The notes under the pieces: model-generated
Database searches by the model: none
Told to the model about the DNA's origin: nothing
Seen by the model: only the letters and a program-made list of their open reading frames with translations
Part shown: positions 40,559 to 49,698 of the stretch, one piece after another
How the letters are laid out: each line of letters begins with the position of its first letter
How positions within the stretch are numbered: position 1 is the first letter of the stretch
Position numbers and translations under genes: made by a program
Assembly: GCF_012927745.1 (NCBI RefSeq)
Contig: NZ_JABBKX010000001.1
Span: 496,001 to 560,000 of the forward strand
Length of the DNA stretch: 64,000 nt
Direction of reading: 5' to 3'
From: Neoroseomonas marina
GTDB lineage: Bacteria > Pseudomonadota > Alphaproteobacteria > Acetobacterales > Acetobacteraceae

Positions 40559-40610
40559 CCAGGGGGCCGCCGCCCCCTGGCGGGGAGGCTTGGAGGGGCG
40601 GCGCCCCTCC
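40559..40610. terminator. Two tandem GC hairpins between convergent genes
   Basis: First hairpin: CCAGGGGG (40559-40566) with CCCCCTGG (40573-40580), loop of six. Second: GGAGGGGC (40592-40599) with GCCCCTCC (40603-40610), loop of three. The pair sits between two converging genes, so it can stop transcription from both sides. Neither has a T tract. Confidence 0.7.
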
Positions 40611-40616
40611 AATCCG

Positions 40617-41219
40617 TCAGACGGGCAGGGCCATCGCCCGCATGAAGGATTCGCGGAACCGGATGGGATCGCGGTCGGTCTGGTTCCGGCCGGGCTCCTG
40701 GTCGATCTTCACGCCGATCACGTGCGGGCCGTCCGTCGTCAGCGCCTTCGCGACCAGCGCGTCGAACTCCGCCTCATCAGCCGCCCAGGCGGCGTTGGCG
40801 ATGCCCGAGGCGCGCGCGATGGCGACGATGTCCGTCCGCGCGGCCGCGGCCGGCGTGCCCTGCCCGCCGGTGATCTGGTAGATGCCGTTGTCCCAGACCA
40901 CGACGCAAAGGTTCTTCACCGCCTGCGCGGCGATGGTCGACAGGCAGCCCAACTGCATGAGCAGCGACCCGTCGCCTTCGAGCGCGAAGACGCGCCGCTT
41001 CGGCTGCGCCAGCGCCACGCCCATCGCGATCGGCGCGGCGAGGCCCATGCTGCCCAGCATGTAGAAATTCTCGCCCCGGGTCTTGTCGGCGCCCCAGAGG
41101 TCCCAGTTGGAATTGCCGATGCCGCCGATCACCGCCTCGCGGTTCTTCAGCCCCGCGACCAGGCGCTTGGTCAGCGCCGCGCGGTTCATCACATGCAGGT
41201 TGTCCGTCGTGTCGGTCAC
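40617..41219 (-). CDS. TPP-dependent decarboxylase, beta (catalytic-domain) subunit
   Basis: A 200-residue protein carrying the PP domain of a thiamine diphosphate enzyme. 'VFALEGDGSLLMQLGCLSTIAAQAVKNLCVVVWDN' (about 77-111) is the GDGS...N magnesium/TPP motif, and 'GSMGLAAPIAMGVALAQPKRRV' precedes it. It matches the ComE/sulfopyruvate or phosphonopyruvate decarboxylase beta type, in which the two halves are separate chains. Its start overlaps the alpha-subunit stop by four bases, so the two are made together. Confidence 0.82.
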   Translation of the reverse strand: MTDTTDNLHVMNRAALTKRLVAGLKNREAVIGGIGNSNWDLWGADKTRGENFYMLGSMGLAAPIAMGVALAQPKRRVFALEGDGSLLMQLGCLSTIAAQAVKNLCVVVWDNGIYQITGGQGTPAAAARTDIVAIARASGIANAAWAADEAEFDALVAKALTTDGPHVIGVKIDQEPGRNQTDRDPIRFRESFMRAMALPV

Positions 41220-41743
41220 TTGCGGCCTCCGCTCAGCAGCGGGGAGATGATGAGGCAGGCCGGCCAGCGCGTGGCGAAGGCCTGGCGGATGGTGCGGTCG
41301 GCCATGAAGGCCGCCTCGTCCAGCCGCGTCATGGTGTGGTGCTCGATGCCCATGGAATCGAGGATCGGCCGCATGGTGCGGCAGACGATGGCCTGGCCCG
41401 GGTTGAACTCGCCCATCGTGCCGCGCTCGCTGACCACCATCAGCACCGGCACCTGGAAGGCGACCGGCAGCGAAGCCAGCGCGTTCGGCAGCGTCGCGAA
41501 GCCCGAGGTCTGCATCATCACCACGCCGCGCATCCCGGCCATGGTCGCGCCGGTCACGATGCCGACGGCCTCTTCCTCGCGCGCGCAGGGGAAGGCGGTG
41601 AAGAAGGGATCGGCATGGATGCCGTCGAGCAACGGGCGCAGCACGTTGTCGGGAACATAGGTCACCAGGCGGACATCATTGTCCTTGAGCGCCTGGCGCA
41701 GGATGGCGTGCCAGGTCACTGGCGCGTCCTCGGCGCTGGTCAT
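41216..41743 (-). CDS. TPP-dependent decarboxylase, alpha (PYR-domain) subunit
   Basis: A 175-residue protein from ATG 41741-41743, with GAGGAAG upstream. 'RLVTYVPDNVLRPLLDGI' (about 25-42) and 'CAREEEAVGIVTGATMAGMRGVVMMQTSGFATLPNALASLP' (about 53-93) hold the glutamate that activates the TPP ring in the PYR domain. It pairs with the beta gene downstream, as in ComD/ComE. Likely substrates are sulfopyruvate, phosphonopyruvate or another 3-substituted pyruvate. No coenzyme M pathway genes are present, so a degradative role is more likely. Confidence 0.82.
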   Translation of the reverse strand: MTSAEDAPVTWHAILRQALKDNDVRLVTYVPDNVLRPLLDGIHADPFFTAFPCAREEEAVGIVTGATMAGMRGVVMMQTSGFATLPNALASLPVAFQVPVLMVVSERGTMGEFNPGQAIVCRTMRPILDSMGIEHHTMTRLDEAAFMADRTIRQAFATRWPACLIISPLLSGGRK

Positions 41744-41878
41744 GGGAGGCTTCCTCAGTGGCTTTTCGTGTCGTCCGGTATCGCACCGACGCGCATGGCC
41801 GCCAAGGCACCGCGGCACCTTGATCGACCGCGCCGGACGCACCCAAACTGCGGCCTTCATCTGAAGGATCCCTCCCAC

Positions 41879-43120
41879 ATGCCCAAGACGGTCATCGTCC
41901 TCGGCGCCGGAATGGTTGGCGTTTCGGTGGCGTTGCACCTGCGCCGCCGCGGCCACGACGTCCTCCTCGTCGATCGGCAGCAGCCCGGCGAGGGCGCATC
42001 CTTCGGCAATGGCGGGCTGATCCAGCGCGAAGCGGTGCACCCCCACCCCTTCCCGCGCGACACCTCCGAGATCCTGCGCATCGCGCGGAACAAGTCGATC
42101 GACGCCTACTACCACTGGAACGCGCTGCCGGCGCTGACGACCCCGCTGCTGCGCTACTGGTGGAATTCCGAACCCCACCGCTACGCGAAGATCGCCGAGG
42201 CCTATGCGAAGCTGATCGAGACCTGCCTCGACGAGCATTACGCCTTCGCGCGCGGCACGGACGCCATGCCGCTGCTGCGCCCGATTGGCTGGATCCGCAT
42301 GTTCTCGGACGAGAAGACCCTCGCCGCGGCGGTGGCGAAGGCCGAGGAAGGCCACCGCACCCATGGCGTGAACTTCAAGGTGCTGGACAGCCAGGCGCTC
42401 GCGGCCGCCGAGCCGCACCTGCTCAAGACGCGGCACGGCGCGATCCATTGGACGGACCCGGTCTCGGTCAGCGATCCGCACGGGCTGGTGATGGCCTATG
42501 CGCGGCTGTTCCTCGAGGAAGGGGGGCGCTTCGTGACCGGCGACGCGGCGAGCCTCGTGCGCAGCGGCGCCGGCTGGCAGGTGCAGACCGCCGACGGTCC
42601 GGCGGAGGCCGAGCAGGCGGTGATCGCCCTCGGCGCCTTCGCGGACAAGGTGACGAAGCCGCTCGGCTATGCGCCGGCGACCTTCGGCAAGCGTGGCTAC
42701 CACCGGCATTTCCACATGCAGGGCAATGCGGTGCTGAACCGCCCGATCCTGGATACCGAAAGCGCCTTCCTCCTCGCCCCGATGCGCGCCGGGGTCCGGC
42801 TGACCACGGGCGCCGAGTTCGCCGGCGTGGACGAGCCGCCGACGCCGGTGCAGTTGGCCCGCGCGGAACCGGTCGCGCGCACCCTGCTGCCGCTGGGCGA
42901 ACCGGTGGAACGCGAGCCCTGGATGGGCGTGCGCCCCTGCACCGCCGACATGCTGCCCATCATCGGAAAGTTCCCGGGGCAGCAGGGCCTGTGGTGCGCC
43001 TTCGGCCACGCGCATCAGGGCTTCACGCTCGGCCCGACCACCGGCCGGCTGATCGCGGAGATGATGGACGGAGAGACACCCTTCATCGACCCCGAACCCT
43101 ATCGCGCCGATCGGTTCTGA
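41879..43120 (+). CDS. FAD-dependent amino-acid/amine oxidoreductase (DadA-like)
   Basis: A 413-residue flavoprotein from ATG 41879 (GAAGGATC upstream). The dinucleotide motif VIVLGAGMVGVSVALHLRRRG is at 5-25 and 'VDRQQPGEGASFGNGGLIQ' (about 31-49) is the second FAD contact. The C-terminal 'PWMGVRPCTADMLPIIGKFPGQQGLWCAFGHAHQGFTLGPTTGRLIAEMM' is the usual end of D-amino acid dehydrogenases and related DAO-family enzymes. It is divergent from the split TPP decarboxylase and followed four bases later by an M81 peptidase gene, suggesting one amine-degrading unit. Confidence 0.88.
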   Translation: MPKTVIVLGAGMVGVSVALHLRRRGHDVLLVDRQQPGEGASFGNGGLIQREAVHPHPFPRDTSEILRIARNKSIDAYYHWNALPALTTPLLRYWWNSEPHRYAKIAEAYAKLIETCLDEHYAFARGTDAMPLLRPIGWIRMFSDEKTLAAAVAKAEEGHRTHGVNFKVLDSQALAAAEPHLLKTRHGAIHWTDPVSVSDPHGLVMAYARLFLEEGGRFVTGDAASLVRSGAGWQVQTADGPAEAEQAVIALGAFADKVTKPLGYAPATFGKRGYHRHFHMQGNAVLNRPILDTESAFLLAPMRAGVRLTTGAEFAGVDEPPTPVQLARAEPVARTLLPLGEPVEREPWMGVRPCTADMLPIIGKFPGQQGLWCAFGHAHQGFTLGPTTGRLIAEMMDGETPFIDPEPYRADRF

Positions 43121-43124
43121 ACCC

Positions 43125-44615
43125 ATGCGCATCGCCGTCCTGCAATTCGCGCACGAGACCGTCACCTTCCTGCCCTTCGACACGGCGGAGGAGGATTTCC
43201 GCTACCCCGGCTCGCCCGCGGCGGGCGAGGCGCTGCTCGCCACCGATCCCAAGGGCTACATGGGCGGCTTCGTGCAGGTCGCGCGCGAATTCGACAGGGT
43301 CGAACTGGTCGGCATCGAATCCCCGCTCTGGCCGAAGACCGGCACGGGGTCGGGCTGGATCACCAACGAAGCCTTCGAGCGGTTCCTCGGCCAGCAGATC
43401 GCGGACCTCATGGCGCAAGGCCCCTTCGACGGCGCCTACCTCGCGCTGCACGGTGCGATGGGCGTGCGCGGCGTGCCGCGGCCGGAAGCCGAGATCGCGC
43501 GCCGCGTGCGCGAGGTGCTGGGACCCAAGGCCCGCATCGCCGCGACCTTCGACCCGCATGGCAACGAGGATGCGGAATTCCTCCGCCACGCCGACCTCGC
43601 CTTCAGCGTGAAGTACTTCCCGCACTACGACATGCACCTGCAGGGCGCGCGCGCCGCGCGCATGCTGGTGCGCGCCATCCGCGGCGACTACGTGCCCGCG
43701 CATGTCACGCTGAAGCTGCCGATCCTCTCGCCCACCGTGCTGCAATGGACGGGCGCCCCGCCCTGGTCGGACCTGGTGCAGCGCGCGCTGACCTGGGAAG
43801 CGCGCGAGCCGGACGTCTTCGTCAATGTCTATTTCGGCTTCCCCTGGAGTGACGTGCCCGATGCCGGCATGACCTTCCAGGTCATCACCAACGGCAAGCC
43901 GGAGCTCGCGCGCCGCATCGCGGACGACATGGGCCGCTGGGCCTGGCGGCGGCGGGCGGATCTGCTCGCCAGCGCCAAGGTGCATCGCATCGCCGAGGGC
44001 GTGGCGATGGCGAAGCAGGCCGTCGCCGAGGGCCGCGGGCCGGTCGTGCTCGCCGACCACAGCGACCGCTCGGGCTACGCCACCTGGCTGCTGCGGGAGA
44101 TCATCGCCCAGGGCCTGTCGCGCACGCTGGTCGCGACCATCGCGGCGCCGGAGGCGATCGCCGCGCTGGCAACTGCGAAGCCCGGAGACGCGGTGGAGGT
44201 CGAGATCGGCGGCCGCGTCGATCCATCCGCCGGCGATCCGGTGCGCATCGTGGGCGAGGTCCTGCTCGTCGCCGACGCGACATCCCGTCGTGCGGCCGGC
44301 ACCGGGCAGTCCTGGATCGCGATCCGCTTCGGGGACGGCAACGTCGTCGTGCTCAGCCCCTTCCTGGTGCAGATCATGGAACCGGAGGAGCTCTGGTCGC
44401 TCGGCCTGCGCGCGGCGGACTACGACGTCATCGCCATCAAGTCGCGCGTGCATTTCCGCCGCGGCTTCGACGACAGCGGCTTCGCGCCGACCATCCTGCT
44501 GGTGGAACCGGACGAACCCTTCCTCGGCACCGTGCGGCTCGAGGCCCTGCCCTACGAGCACCTCGACGTGCGGAAGTTCTACCCCTACGGCGACCCGCCC
44601 GATCCCTTCGCCTGA
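43125..44615 (+). CDS. M81 family metallopeptidase (MlrC-like)
   Basis: A 496-residue protein. 'IAVLQFAHETVTFLPFDTAEEDF' (about 3-25), 'GAYLALHGAMGVRGV' (about 103-117), 'ATFDPHGNEDAEFLRHADLAFSVKYFPHYDMHLQG' (about 143-177) with the His/Asp zinc ligands and 'VVLADHSDRSGYATWLLREI' (about 306-325) fit the microcystin-degradation MlrC family. MlrC homologues are widespread beyond microcystin degraders and probably cleave small linear peptides or amides. It is coupled to the FAD oxidoreductase (four-base gap) and convergent with the AEC transporter, with no gap. Confidence 0.87.
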   Translation: MRIAVLQFAHETVTFLPFDTAEEDFRYPGSPAAGEALLATDPKGYMGGFVQVAREFDRVELVGIESPLWPKTGTGSGWITNEAFERFLGQQIADLMAQGPFDGAYLALHGAMGVRGVPRPEAEIARRVREVLGPKARIAATFDPHGNEDAEFLRHADLAFSVKYFPHYDMHLQGARAARMLVRAIRGDYVPAHVTLKLPILSPTVLQWTGAPPWSDLVQRALTWEAREPDVFVNVYFGFPWSDVPDAGMTFQVITNGKPELARRIADDMGRWAWRRRADLLASAKVHRIAEGVAMAKQAVAEGRGPVVLADHSDRSGYATWLLREIIAQGLSRTLVATIAAPEAIAALATAKPGDAVEVEIGGRVDPSAGDPVRIVGEVLLVADATSRRAAGTGQSWIAIRFGDGNVVVLSPFLVQIMEPEELWSLGLRAADYDVIAIKSRVHFRRGFDDSGFAPTILLVEPDEPFLGTVRLEALPYEHLDVRKFYPYGDPPDPFA

Positions 44616-45557
44616 TCAGGGCGGAACCGGCAGCGCCAGCAGCCAAGCGGTGGCGGGAAAGGCGATGGCGGCGAGCATGGTCGACAGCAGCACCGCGGCC
44701 GAGACCTCGTCCGCCGCGGTGCCGTTGCTCTGCGCCAGGACGAAGGCGTTGGTCGCGGTCGGCATGGCCGCGAGCAGCACGCCGGCCGCGACCCAGGCCC
44801 GGTCGAGCCCGAGCAGCGGCCCGAGGACCAACCAGACCAGCGCCGGATAGACCGCGATCTTGGTGAGCGACACCGCGCCCGCGAGCGCCACCAGGTTCCG
44901 CCCGACATGCAGCCGCGCCAGCGTGCCACCCAGCGCGAACAGCGCCGTCGGCCCCGCCGCGCCGCCGAGGAAGGCCAGGAAGCGGTCGATCGCGTCCGGG
45001 ACGGGCAGGCTCGTCGCTGCCATGGCCGCGCCGGCGAAGACCGACAGGATCACCGGATTGCGCGCGAGCCCCGCGACGCGCGCGAGCAATGTCGAGAGCC
45101 CCTGCCCCGCCTCGGCGCGCGTCATCAGCACGCTGCCGATGGCGATGATGACCGCGACCTCGGCGACGATCGCCATGGCGACCGGCCCGGCGACGCGCGG
45201 CCCGAGGATCGGCAGCAGCAGCGGCGGCGCGAGGTAGCCGACATTGCCCATCGCCGCCGCGGCGCCGAGCGCGGCCGCATAGGGTCGTCGTCGCCCCAGC
45301 GCCATCGCGACCAGCATGGTGCCGCCGAAGACGACCAGGCAGGACGCGAGATATCCGGCGAAGTAGACGCCCTCGAAACTCTCGGCGAGCGGCTGCGCGG
45401 CCATCAGCCGGAACAGCATCGCCGGCAGCGCGACGTAGAAGGCGAAAAGGCCGATGGAATCGACCATCTCCGCCGAGACCATCCGTCGTCGCGACGCGCC
45501 GTAGCCGATCGCCACCACCGCGAAGATCGGCAGGCAGAGCGCGAGGAAATGCAGCAC
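44616..45557 (-). CDS. AEC family permease
   Basis: A 313-residue inner-membrane carrier, started at GTG 45555-45557 ('VLHFLALCLPIFAVVAIGYGASRRRMV'); a TTG at 45584 would overlap the esterase stop and is less likely. About ten hydrophobic helices lie in two halves, with 'LFAFYVALPAMLFRLMAAQPL' near residue 40 and 'GNVGYLAPPLLLPILGPR' near 105-125, both common in the auxin-efflux-carrier/malonate transporter group. It probably moves a carboxylate. It abuts the M81 peptidase stop and follows the esterase gene. Confidence 0.8.
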   Translation of the reverse strand: MLHFLALCLPIFAVVAIGYGASRRRMVSAEMVDSIGLFAFYVALPAMLFRLMAAQPLAESFEGVYFAGYLASCLVVFGGTMLVAMALGRRRPYAAALGAAAAMGNVGYLAPPLLLPILGPRVAGPVAMAIVAEVAVIIAIGSVLMTRAEAGQGLSTLLARVAGLARNPVILSVFAGAAMAATSLPVPDAIDRFLAFLGGAAGPTALFALGGTLARLHVGRNLVALAGAVSLTKIAVYPALVWLVLGPLLGLDRAWVAAGVLLAAMPTATNAFVLAQSNGTAADEVSAAVLLSTMLAAIAFPATAWLLALPVPP

Positions 45558-45568
45558 GCGGCGCGCGC

Positions 45569-46513
45569 CTAGCCGATCCCCCAATGCACCCGCAGCGCGG
45601 CGGCCGCCTGGCGCAGCGTCAGGTCCGAGGCCGGGATGAAGCGCCCCATCGTCAGGTAGGCGTGCATCTGGTCCGCGACGTGCAGGTGCGTGACGCTGAC
45701 CCCTTCCTGGTCGAGCCGCCGCGCATAGGCGATGCCCTCATCGACCAGCGGATCATGGCCACAGGTCATGACGAAGGCCGGCGCCGTGCCGGCCAGCGAG
45801 GCGGCGCGCAGCGGCGAGGCCCGCCAGTCGATGCGCTCGGCGTGGTCGGGGATGTAGTGGTCGATGAACCAGCGCATCGTGGCCGTCGTCAGCGGATAGC
45901 CCTCGAGGAAGCGCTCATAGGCCGGCGTGTTCCCCGCCATGTCTGTCGCCGGATAGAGCAGCAGCTGGAAGCCCGGCGCCGGCAGCGTCCCGTCGCGCCC
46001 CATCAGCGCCAGCACCGCGGCAAGGTTGCCGCCCGCGCTGTCACCACCCACCGCGATGCGCGCCGGATCGATGCCGAGCGACGCTGCTTCCGCCACCACG
46101 AAGCGCAGCGCCGCGGCGGCGTCGTCCACCGCGGCGGGGAAGATCGCCTCGGGCGCCAGCCGGTAGTCGACGGCGATCACCATCGCCTGGGTGTAGTTCG
46201 CGAGCGCGCGGCAGAGCTGATCGTGACTCTCGAGATCGCCGATCACCCAGCCGCCGCCATGCAGATACAGCAGGCAGGGCAACGGCCCCGCCGCCGCACC
46301 GAGGCCACGGTAGCGCCGCAGCGCGATCGGGCCGGCCGGACCGGGGCAGGTCAGGTTCGCGACCTCCGCGACCTCCTGCGGGTCGGGCTGCAGCACGGTG
46401 CGGGACGCCGACGACGCCGCGCGCGCCTCGATGGGGCTCAGCGTGTGCAGGGGCGGCCGTCCGACCTCGCGGATCAGGTCGAGAACGCGCTGGGCACCGG
46501 GATCGAGCGGCAT
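45569..46513 (-). CDS. Alpha/beta hydrolase, hormone-sensitive-lipase type
   Basis: A 314-residue esterase. The oxyanion motif HGGG is at 85-88 and the nucleophile elbow GDSAGGN has Ser159. 'DYRLAPEAIFPAAVDDAAAALRFV' (116-139) is the family linker. The Asp and His of the triad lie in 'FVMTCGHDPLVDEG' and 'LHVADQMHAYLTMG'. The enzyme hydrolyses short-chain esters in the cytoplasm. It precedes the AEC permease in the same direction and is divergent from the amidase. Confidence 0.88.
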   Translation of the reverse strand: MPLDPGAQRVLDLIREVGRPPLHTLSPIEARAASSASRTVLQPDPQEVAEVANLTCPGPAGPIALRRYRGLGAAAGPLPCLLYLHGGGWVIGDLESHDQLCRALANYTQAMVIAVDYRLAPEAIFPAAVDDAAAALRFVVAEAASLGIDPARIAVGGDSAGGNLAAVLALMGRDGTLPAPGFQLLLYPATDMAGNTPAYERFLEGYPLTTATMRWFIDHYIPDHAERIDWRASPLRAASLAGTAPAFVMTCGHDPLVDEGIAYARRLDQEGVSVTHLHVADQMHAYLTMGRFIPASDLTLRQAAAALRVHWGIG

Positions 46514-46622
46514 CTTGGGTCCTTCCTCGGAGGCCGGCCAGCGGACCGTGCCGGGGCGCCCCTGTCAACGCGCGGGCGGGTGACCCTATGCTCGCCGCCA
46601 GGACAACCGACGGGACACAGCG

Positions 46623-48041
46623 ATGCAGCATCTTCCGCCCGAACCCTGGCGCTGGGACGCCGTCGACATGGCCCGGGCCATCCGCCTCAAGGCCATCTCG
46701 GCGCGGGAGGCGACGGAGTCGGTGCTGGCTCGCTGCGCGGCGGTGAACCCGGCGCTGAACGCCGTGGTGCAGGTGCTCGATGCCGAGGCCCGCGCCGCCG
46801 CCGATGCCGCCGACGCGGCGCTCGCGCGCGGGGAGGCAATCGGCCCGCTGCACGGCGTGCCGGTCAGCACCAAGATCAATGTCGACCAGACGGGCTGCGC
46901 CACCAGCAATGGCTGCGTCGGCCTGCGCGACCTGGTGGCGGCGGAGGACAGCGCCGTCGTCGGCAACCTCCGCCACGCCGGCGCCATCCTGTTCGGGCGC
47001 ACCAACACGCCCGCGCTGTCCATGCGCTGGTTCACCGAGAACGAGCTGCATGGCCGCACGCTGAATCCGTGGCATGCGGGCCATACGCCGGGCGGATCCT
47101 CGGGCGGCGCGGCCTCGGCCGTCGCGGCGGGGATCGGGCCGATCGCGCATGGCAACGACCTCGGCGGTTCCGTCCGCTACCCGGCCTATGCCTGCGGCGT
47201 CGCGGGCATCCGCCCCTCCTTCGGTCGCATCCCCGCCTACAACCCGACCATGACCGGCGAACGGCCGATCTCGGCGCAGCTGATGTCGACACAGGGACCG
47301 CTGGCGCGCTCGGTGCGCGACCTGCGCCTGGCGCTGTCCGTGATGGCCGAGGGCGATATCCGCGACCCCTGGTGGATGCCCGCGCCGCTCGACGGGCCGC
47401 CGCCGCCGCGGCCGATCCGCGTCGCGCTCTGCGTCGACCCGGCCGGGACCGGCGTGCACCCCGCGGTGGCCGAGGCGGTGCGGCGCGCCGGCCGCATCCT
47501 GGCCGCCGCGGGCTACGCGGTCGAAGAAGCCTCGCCGCCCGACTTCCCCGGCACCGCCGCGGATTGGGAGGCGTTGAGCCGCACCGAGGGCCGCATCCAC
47601 CTCCGCGACGCCTTCATGAAGGTGGCCGACGGCGGCGCACGGGAAACCTTCGACGCCATGATGGCGCGCGCGCCGCAGCTCGACCTCACGGCCTGGACCG
47701 CGGTCGCGGCCCGCCGCACCACGCGCCAGCGGCAATGGGCGCAGTTCCTAAAGACCCATACGATCCTGCTTCTGCCGGTCTCGAGCGAGCCGCCCTTCCC
47801 GCAGGGCCTCGACGTGGCGGGCCAGCAGGCCTTCGACAGCGTCTTCCGGGCGCAACTGCCCATGCTCGCCGCGCCGCTGCTCGGCCTGCCGGGCGTCTCG
47901 GTCCCGACCGGCCTCGCGGAGGGGCTGCCGATGGGCGTGCAGCTCATGGCGGCGCGCTGGCGGGAGGACCTCATCCTCGACGCGGCGGAGGTGATCGAGG
48001 CCGCCTGCCCCATGCCGACGCCGATCGACCCGCGCGGGTGA
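46623..48041 (+). CDS. Amidase signature family enzyme
   Basis: A 472-residue amidase. The Ser-cisSer-Lys triad is visible: Lys84 in 'GVPVSTKINVDQTG', the Gly/Ser-rich loop GGSSGG (157-162) with the bridging serine, and the nucleophile Ser183 in 'GNDLGGSVRYPAYACG'. It hydrolyses amides, and the substrate cannot be told. It diverges from the esterase and is followed five bases later by a NodB-type gene, so the two are probably co-transcribed. Confidence 0.88.
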   Translation: MQHLPPEPWRWDAVDMARAIRLKAISAREATESVLARCAAVNPALNAVVQVLDAEARAAADAADAALARGEAIGPLHGVPVSTKINVDQTGCATSNGCVGLRDLVAAEDSAVVGNLRHAGAILFGRTNTPALSMRWFTENELHGRTLNPWHAGHTPGGSSGGAASAVAAGIGPIAHGNDLGGSVRYPAYACGVAGIRPSFGRIPAYNPTMTGERPISAQLMSTQGPLARSVRDLRLALSVMAEGDIRDPWWMPAPLDGPPPPRPIRVALCVDPAGTGVHPAVAEAVRRAGRILAAAGYAVEEASPPDFPGTAADWEALSRTEGRIHLRDAFMKVADGGARETFDAMMARAPQLDLTAWTAVAARRTTRQRQWAQFLKTHTILLLPVSSEPPFPQGLDVAGQQAFDSVFRAQLPMLAAPLLGLPGVSVPTGLAEGLPMGVQLMAARWREDLILDAAEVIEAACPMPTPIDPRG

Positions 48042-48046
48042 CGGCG

Positions 48047-48694
48047 ATGCCGACCGTCACGCTCAGCTTCGACAACGGCCCCGACCCCGAGGCGACGCCG
48101 ATCGTACTCGAGGTGCTGCGCCGGCGCGGGCTGCGCGCCACCTTCTTCGTCCTCGGCAAATGGCTCGCGGACCCGGCGCGGCGGCGCCTGGCAGAGCAGG
48201 CCCATGCCGAGGGCCACTGGATCGGCAACCACACCTTCACCCATGGCGGGCCGCTCGGCCGCCGCGCGGACCCGGGCCATGCGGACGCCGAGATCGGGCG
48301 GACCGAGGCGCTGATCGGCGCCCTCGGCCACCCCGACCGGCTGTTCCGCCCGGTCGGCGGCGGCGGGCGGCTCGGCCCGCACCTGCTGAGCGTCGAGGCG
48401 CGCGACCATCTCGCCGCCTCCGGCGCAACGGTCGTCACCTGGTCGGCGCTGGCGCATGACTGGGAGGACCCGGAGGACTGGCCCAAGCGCGGCATGGCGG
48501 AATGCCTGGGGCAGGATCGCCCGCTGCTGGTGCTGCATGACATCCCGAACGGGGGGATGCGGCACCTCGACGCCTTTCTCGGGCGATTGGCCGATGCCGG
48601 CGCGACGTTTCGCCAGGACATCCCCGAACACTGCATCGCGATGCACCGGGGCGTCGCGGCGGCAGGGCTCGATGCCTATGTGACGACTGGCTGA
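48047..48694 (+). CDS. Polysaccharide-deacetylase (NodB) family protein
   Basis: A 215-residue NodB-homology domain with no signal peptide. Motif 1 reads SFDNGPDP (7-14) rather than the usual T-F-D-D-G-P, so the second, metal-binding Asp is Asn. Motif 2 'HWIGNHTFTHGG' (about 57-68) keeps the H-x-x-x-H pair. 'LFRPVGGGGRLG' and 'TVVTWSALAHDWEDPEDW' follow. It may deacetylate or act on a C-N bond other than in polysaccharide. It lies between an amidase and an intradiol dioxygenase. Confidence 0.78.
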   Translation: MPTVTLSFDNGPDPEATPIVLEVLRRRGLRATFFVLGKWLADPARRRLAEQAHAEGHWIGNHTFTHGGPLGRRADPGHADAEIGRTEALIGALGHPDRLFRPVGGGGRLGPHLLSVEARDHLAASGATVVTWSALAHDWEDPEDWPKRGMAECLGQDRPLLVLHDIPNGGMRHLDAFLGRLADAGATFRQDIPEHCIAMHRGVAAAGLDAYVTTG

Positions 48695-48777
48695 GCGGAC
48701 CGCCCGACGGCTCGGAGGCCCCCAGCACCGGACCAACGACCGCCCCCGGACCAGGGCCGGACGGACAGGAGGACACC

Positions 48778-49683
48778 GTGCAGGATCTCGATGCGCATGC
48801 CATCACCGACGCGGTCATCGCCCAGATGGCCGCCACCCCGGATCCGCGCATGCGCGAGATCATGGACGCCGCCGTGCGCCACCTCCACGCCTTCGCGCGA
48901 GAGGTGAACCTTACGCCAGACGAATGGCTGAAGGGGATCGCCTTCCTGACCGCGGTCGGGCAGGCCTGCTCGCCGATCCGGCAGGAGTTCATCCTCCTTT
49001 CCGACGTGCTCGGCCTGTCGCGTCTGGTGAACGTCATGCACGACGCCACGGGGCGGGAGGCCGCGGGCACCGAGACGAGCCTGCTCGGCCCCTTCTTCCG
49101 CGAGCAGGCGCCGCGGCTTGCGCTGGGCGAGACCATCGCCGCGCATTCCGACGGCCCGGAGATCGTCATCTTCGGCCAGGTGACCGACGCTGCCGGCGCC
49201 CCGATCCCGAACGCGGTGATCGACGTATGGCAGACCGATGCCGAGGGTCTCTATGACCTGCAGTCGCACGACCCGTCGGTGATGGACATGCGCGGGCAGT
49301 TCGCATGCGACGGCGAGGGCCGCTTCCATCTCCGTACGTTGAAGCCGCTTGGCTACTCCATCCCGATGGACGGGCCGGTGGGCACCATGGTGCGCCAGCA
49401 GAACCGGCACGGGTTCCGGCCCGCGCATATCCACATCCTGGTCACCGCGCCGGGCTACCGGGACCTGGTGACGGCGCTGTACTTCGCCGACGACGCGCAT
49501 GTGGACAGCGACACGGTGTTCGGCGTGTCGGCCTCGCTCGTCGTGCAGGAGAAGGCAGACCTGCCGGGCGCGCCGATCCCGGACATCCCGAGCATCCGCT
49601 ACGACTTCGCGATGTCGCGGGAGACGGACGGCTCCGGTGGTCGTGTTGGTTCCGACCCTTCGCGCCTGGTGCCGGCGGGCTGA
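48778..49683 (+). CDS. Intradiol ring-cleavage dioxygenase (hydroxyquinol/catechol type)
   Basis: A 301-residue enzyme starting at GTG 48778 after a strong site (ACAGGAGGAC). Iron ligands are visible: Tyr159 in 'DAEGLYDLQ', Tyr193 in 'LGYSIPMDGPVG', and His217 and His219 in 'RHGFRPAHIHILV'. An N-terminal helical dimer domain ('MQDLDAHAITDAVIAQM...', about 1-100) is typical of hydroxyquinol and catechol 1,2-dioxygenases. It cleaves an aromatic diol between the hydroxyls using Fe(III). No maleylacetate reductase or other ring-pathway gene is adjacent. Confidence 0.88.
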   Translation: MQDLDAHAITDAVIAQMAATPDPRMREIMDAAVRHLHAFAREVNLTPDEWLKGIAFLTAVGQACSPIRQEFILLSDVLGLSRLVNVMHDATGREAAGTETSLLGPFFREQAPRLALGETIAAHSDGPEIVIFGQVTDAAGAPIPNAVIDVWQTDAEGLYDLQSHDPSVMDMRGQFACDGEGRFHLRTLKPLGYSIPMDGPVGTMVRQQNRHGFRPAHIHILVTAPGYRDLVTALYFADDAHVDSDTVFGVSASLVVQEKADLPGAPIPDIPSIRYDFAMSRETDGSGGRVGSDPSRLVPAG

Positions 49684-49698
49684 GGTCATCCTCGCGCG

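Noticed and set aside
41336..41878. In-frame upstream extension of the FAD oxidoreductase
   Set aside because: The extension is antisense to the TPP alpha subunit, and the Rossmann motif starts right after the ATG at 41879.
48047..48694. Possible frameshift at motif 1 of the NodB gene
   Set aside because: The frame is continuous and the other motifs are intact, so the Asn looks like a real substitution.
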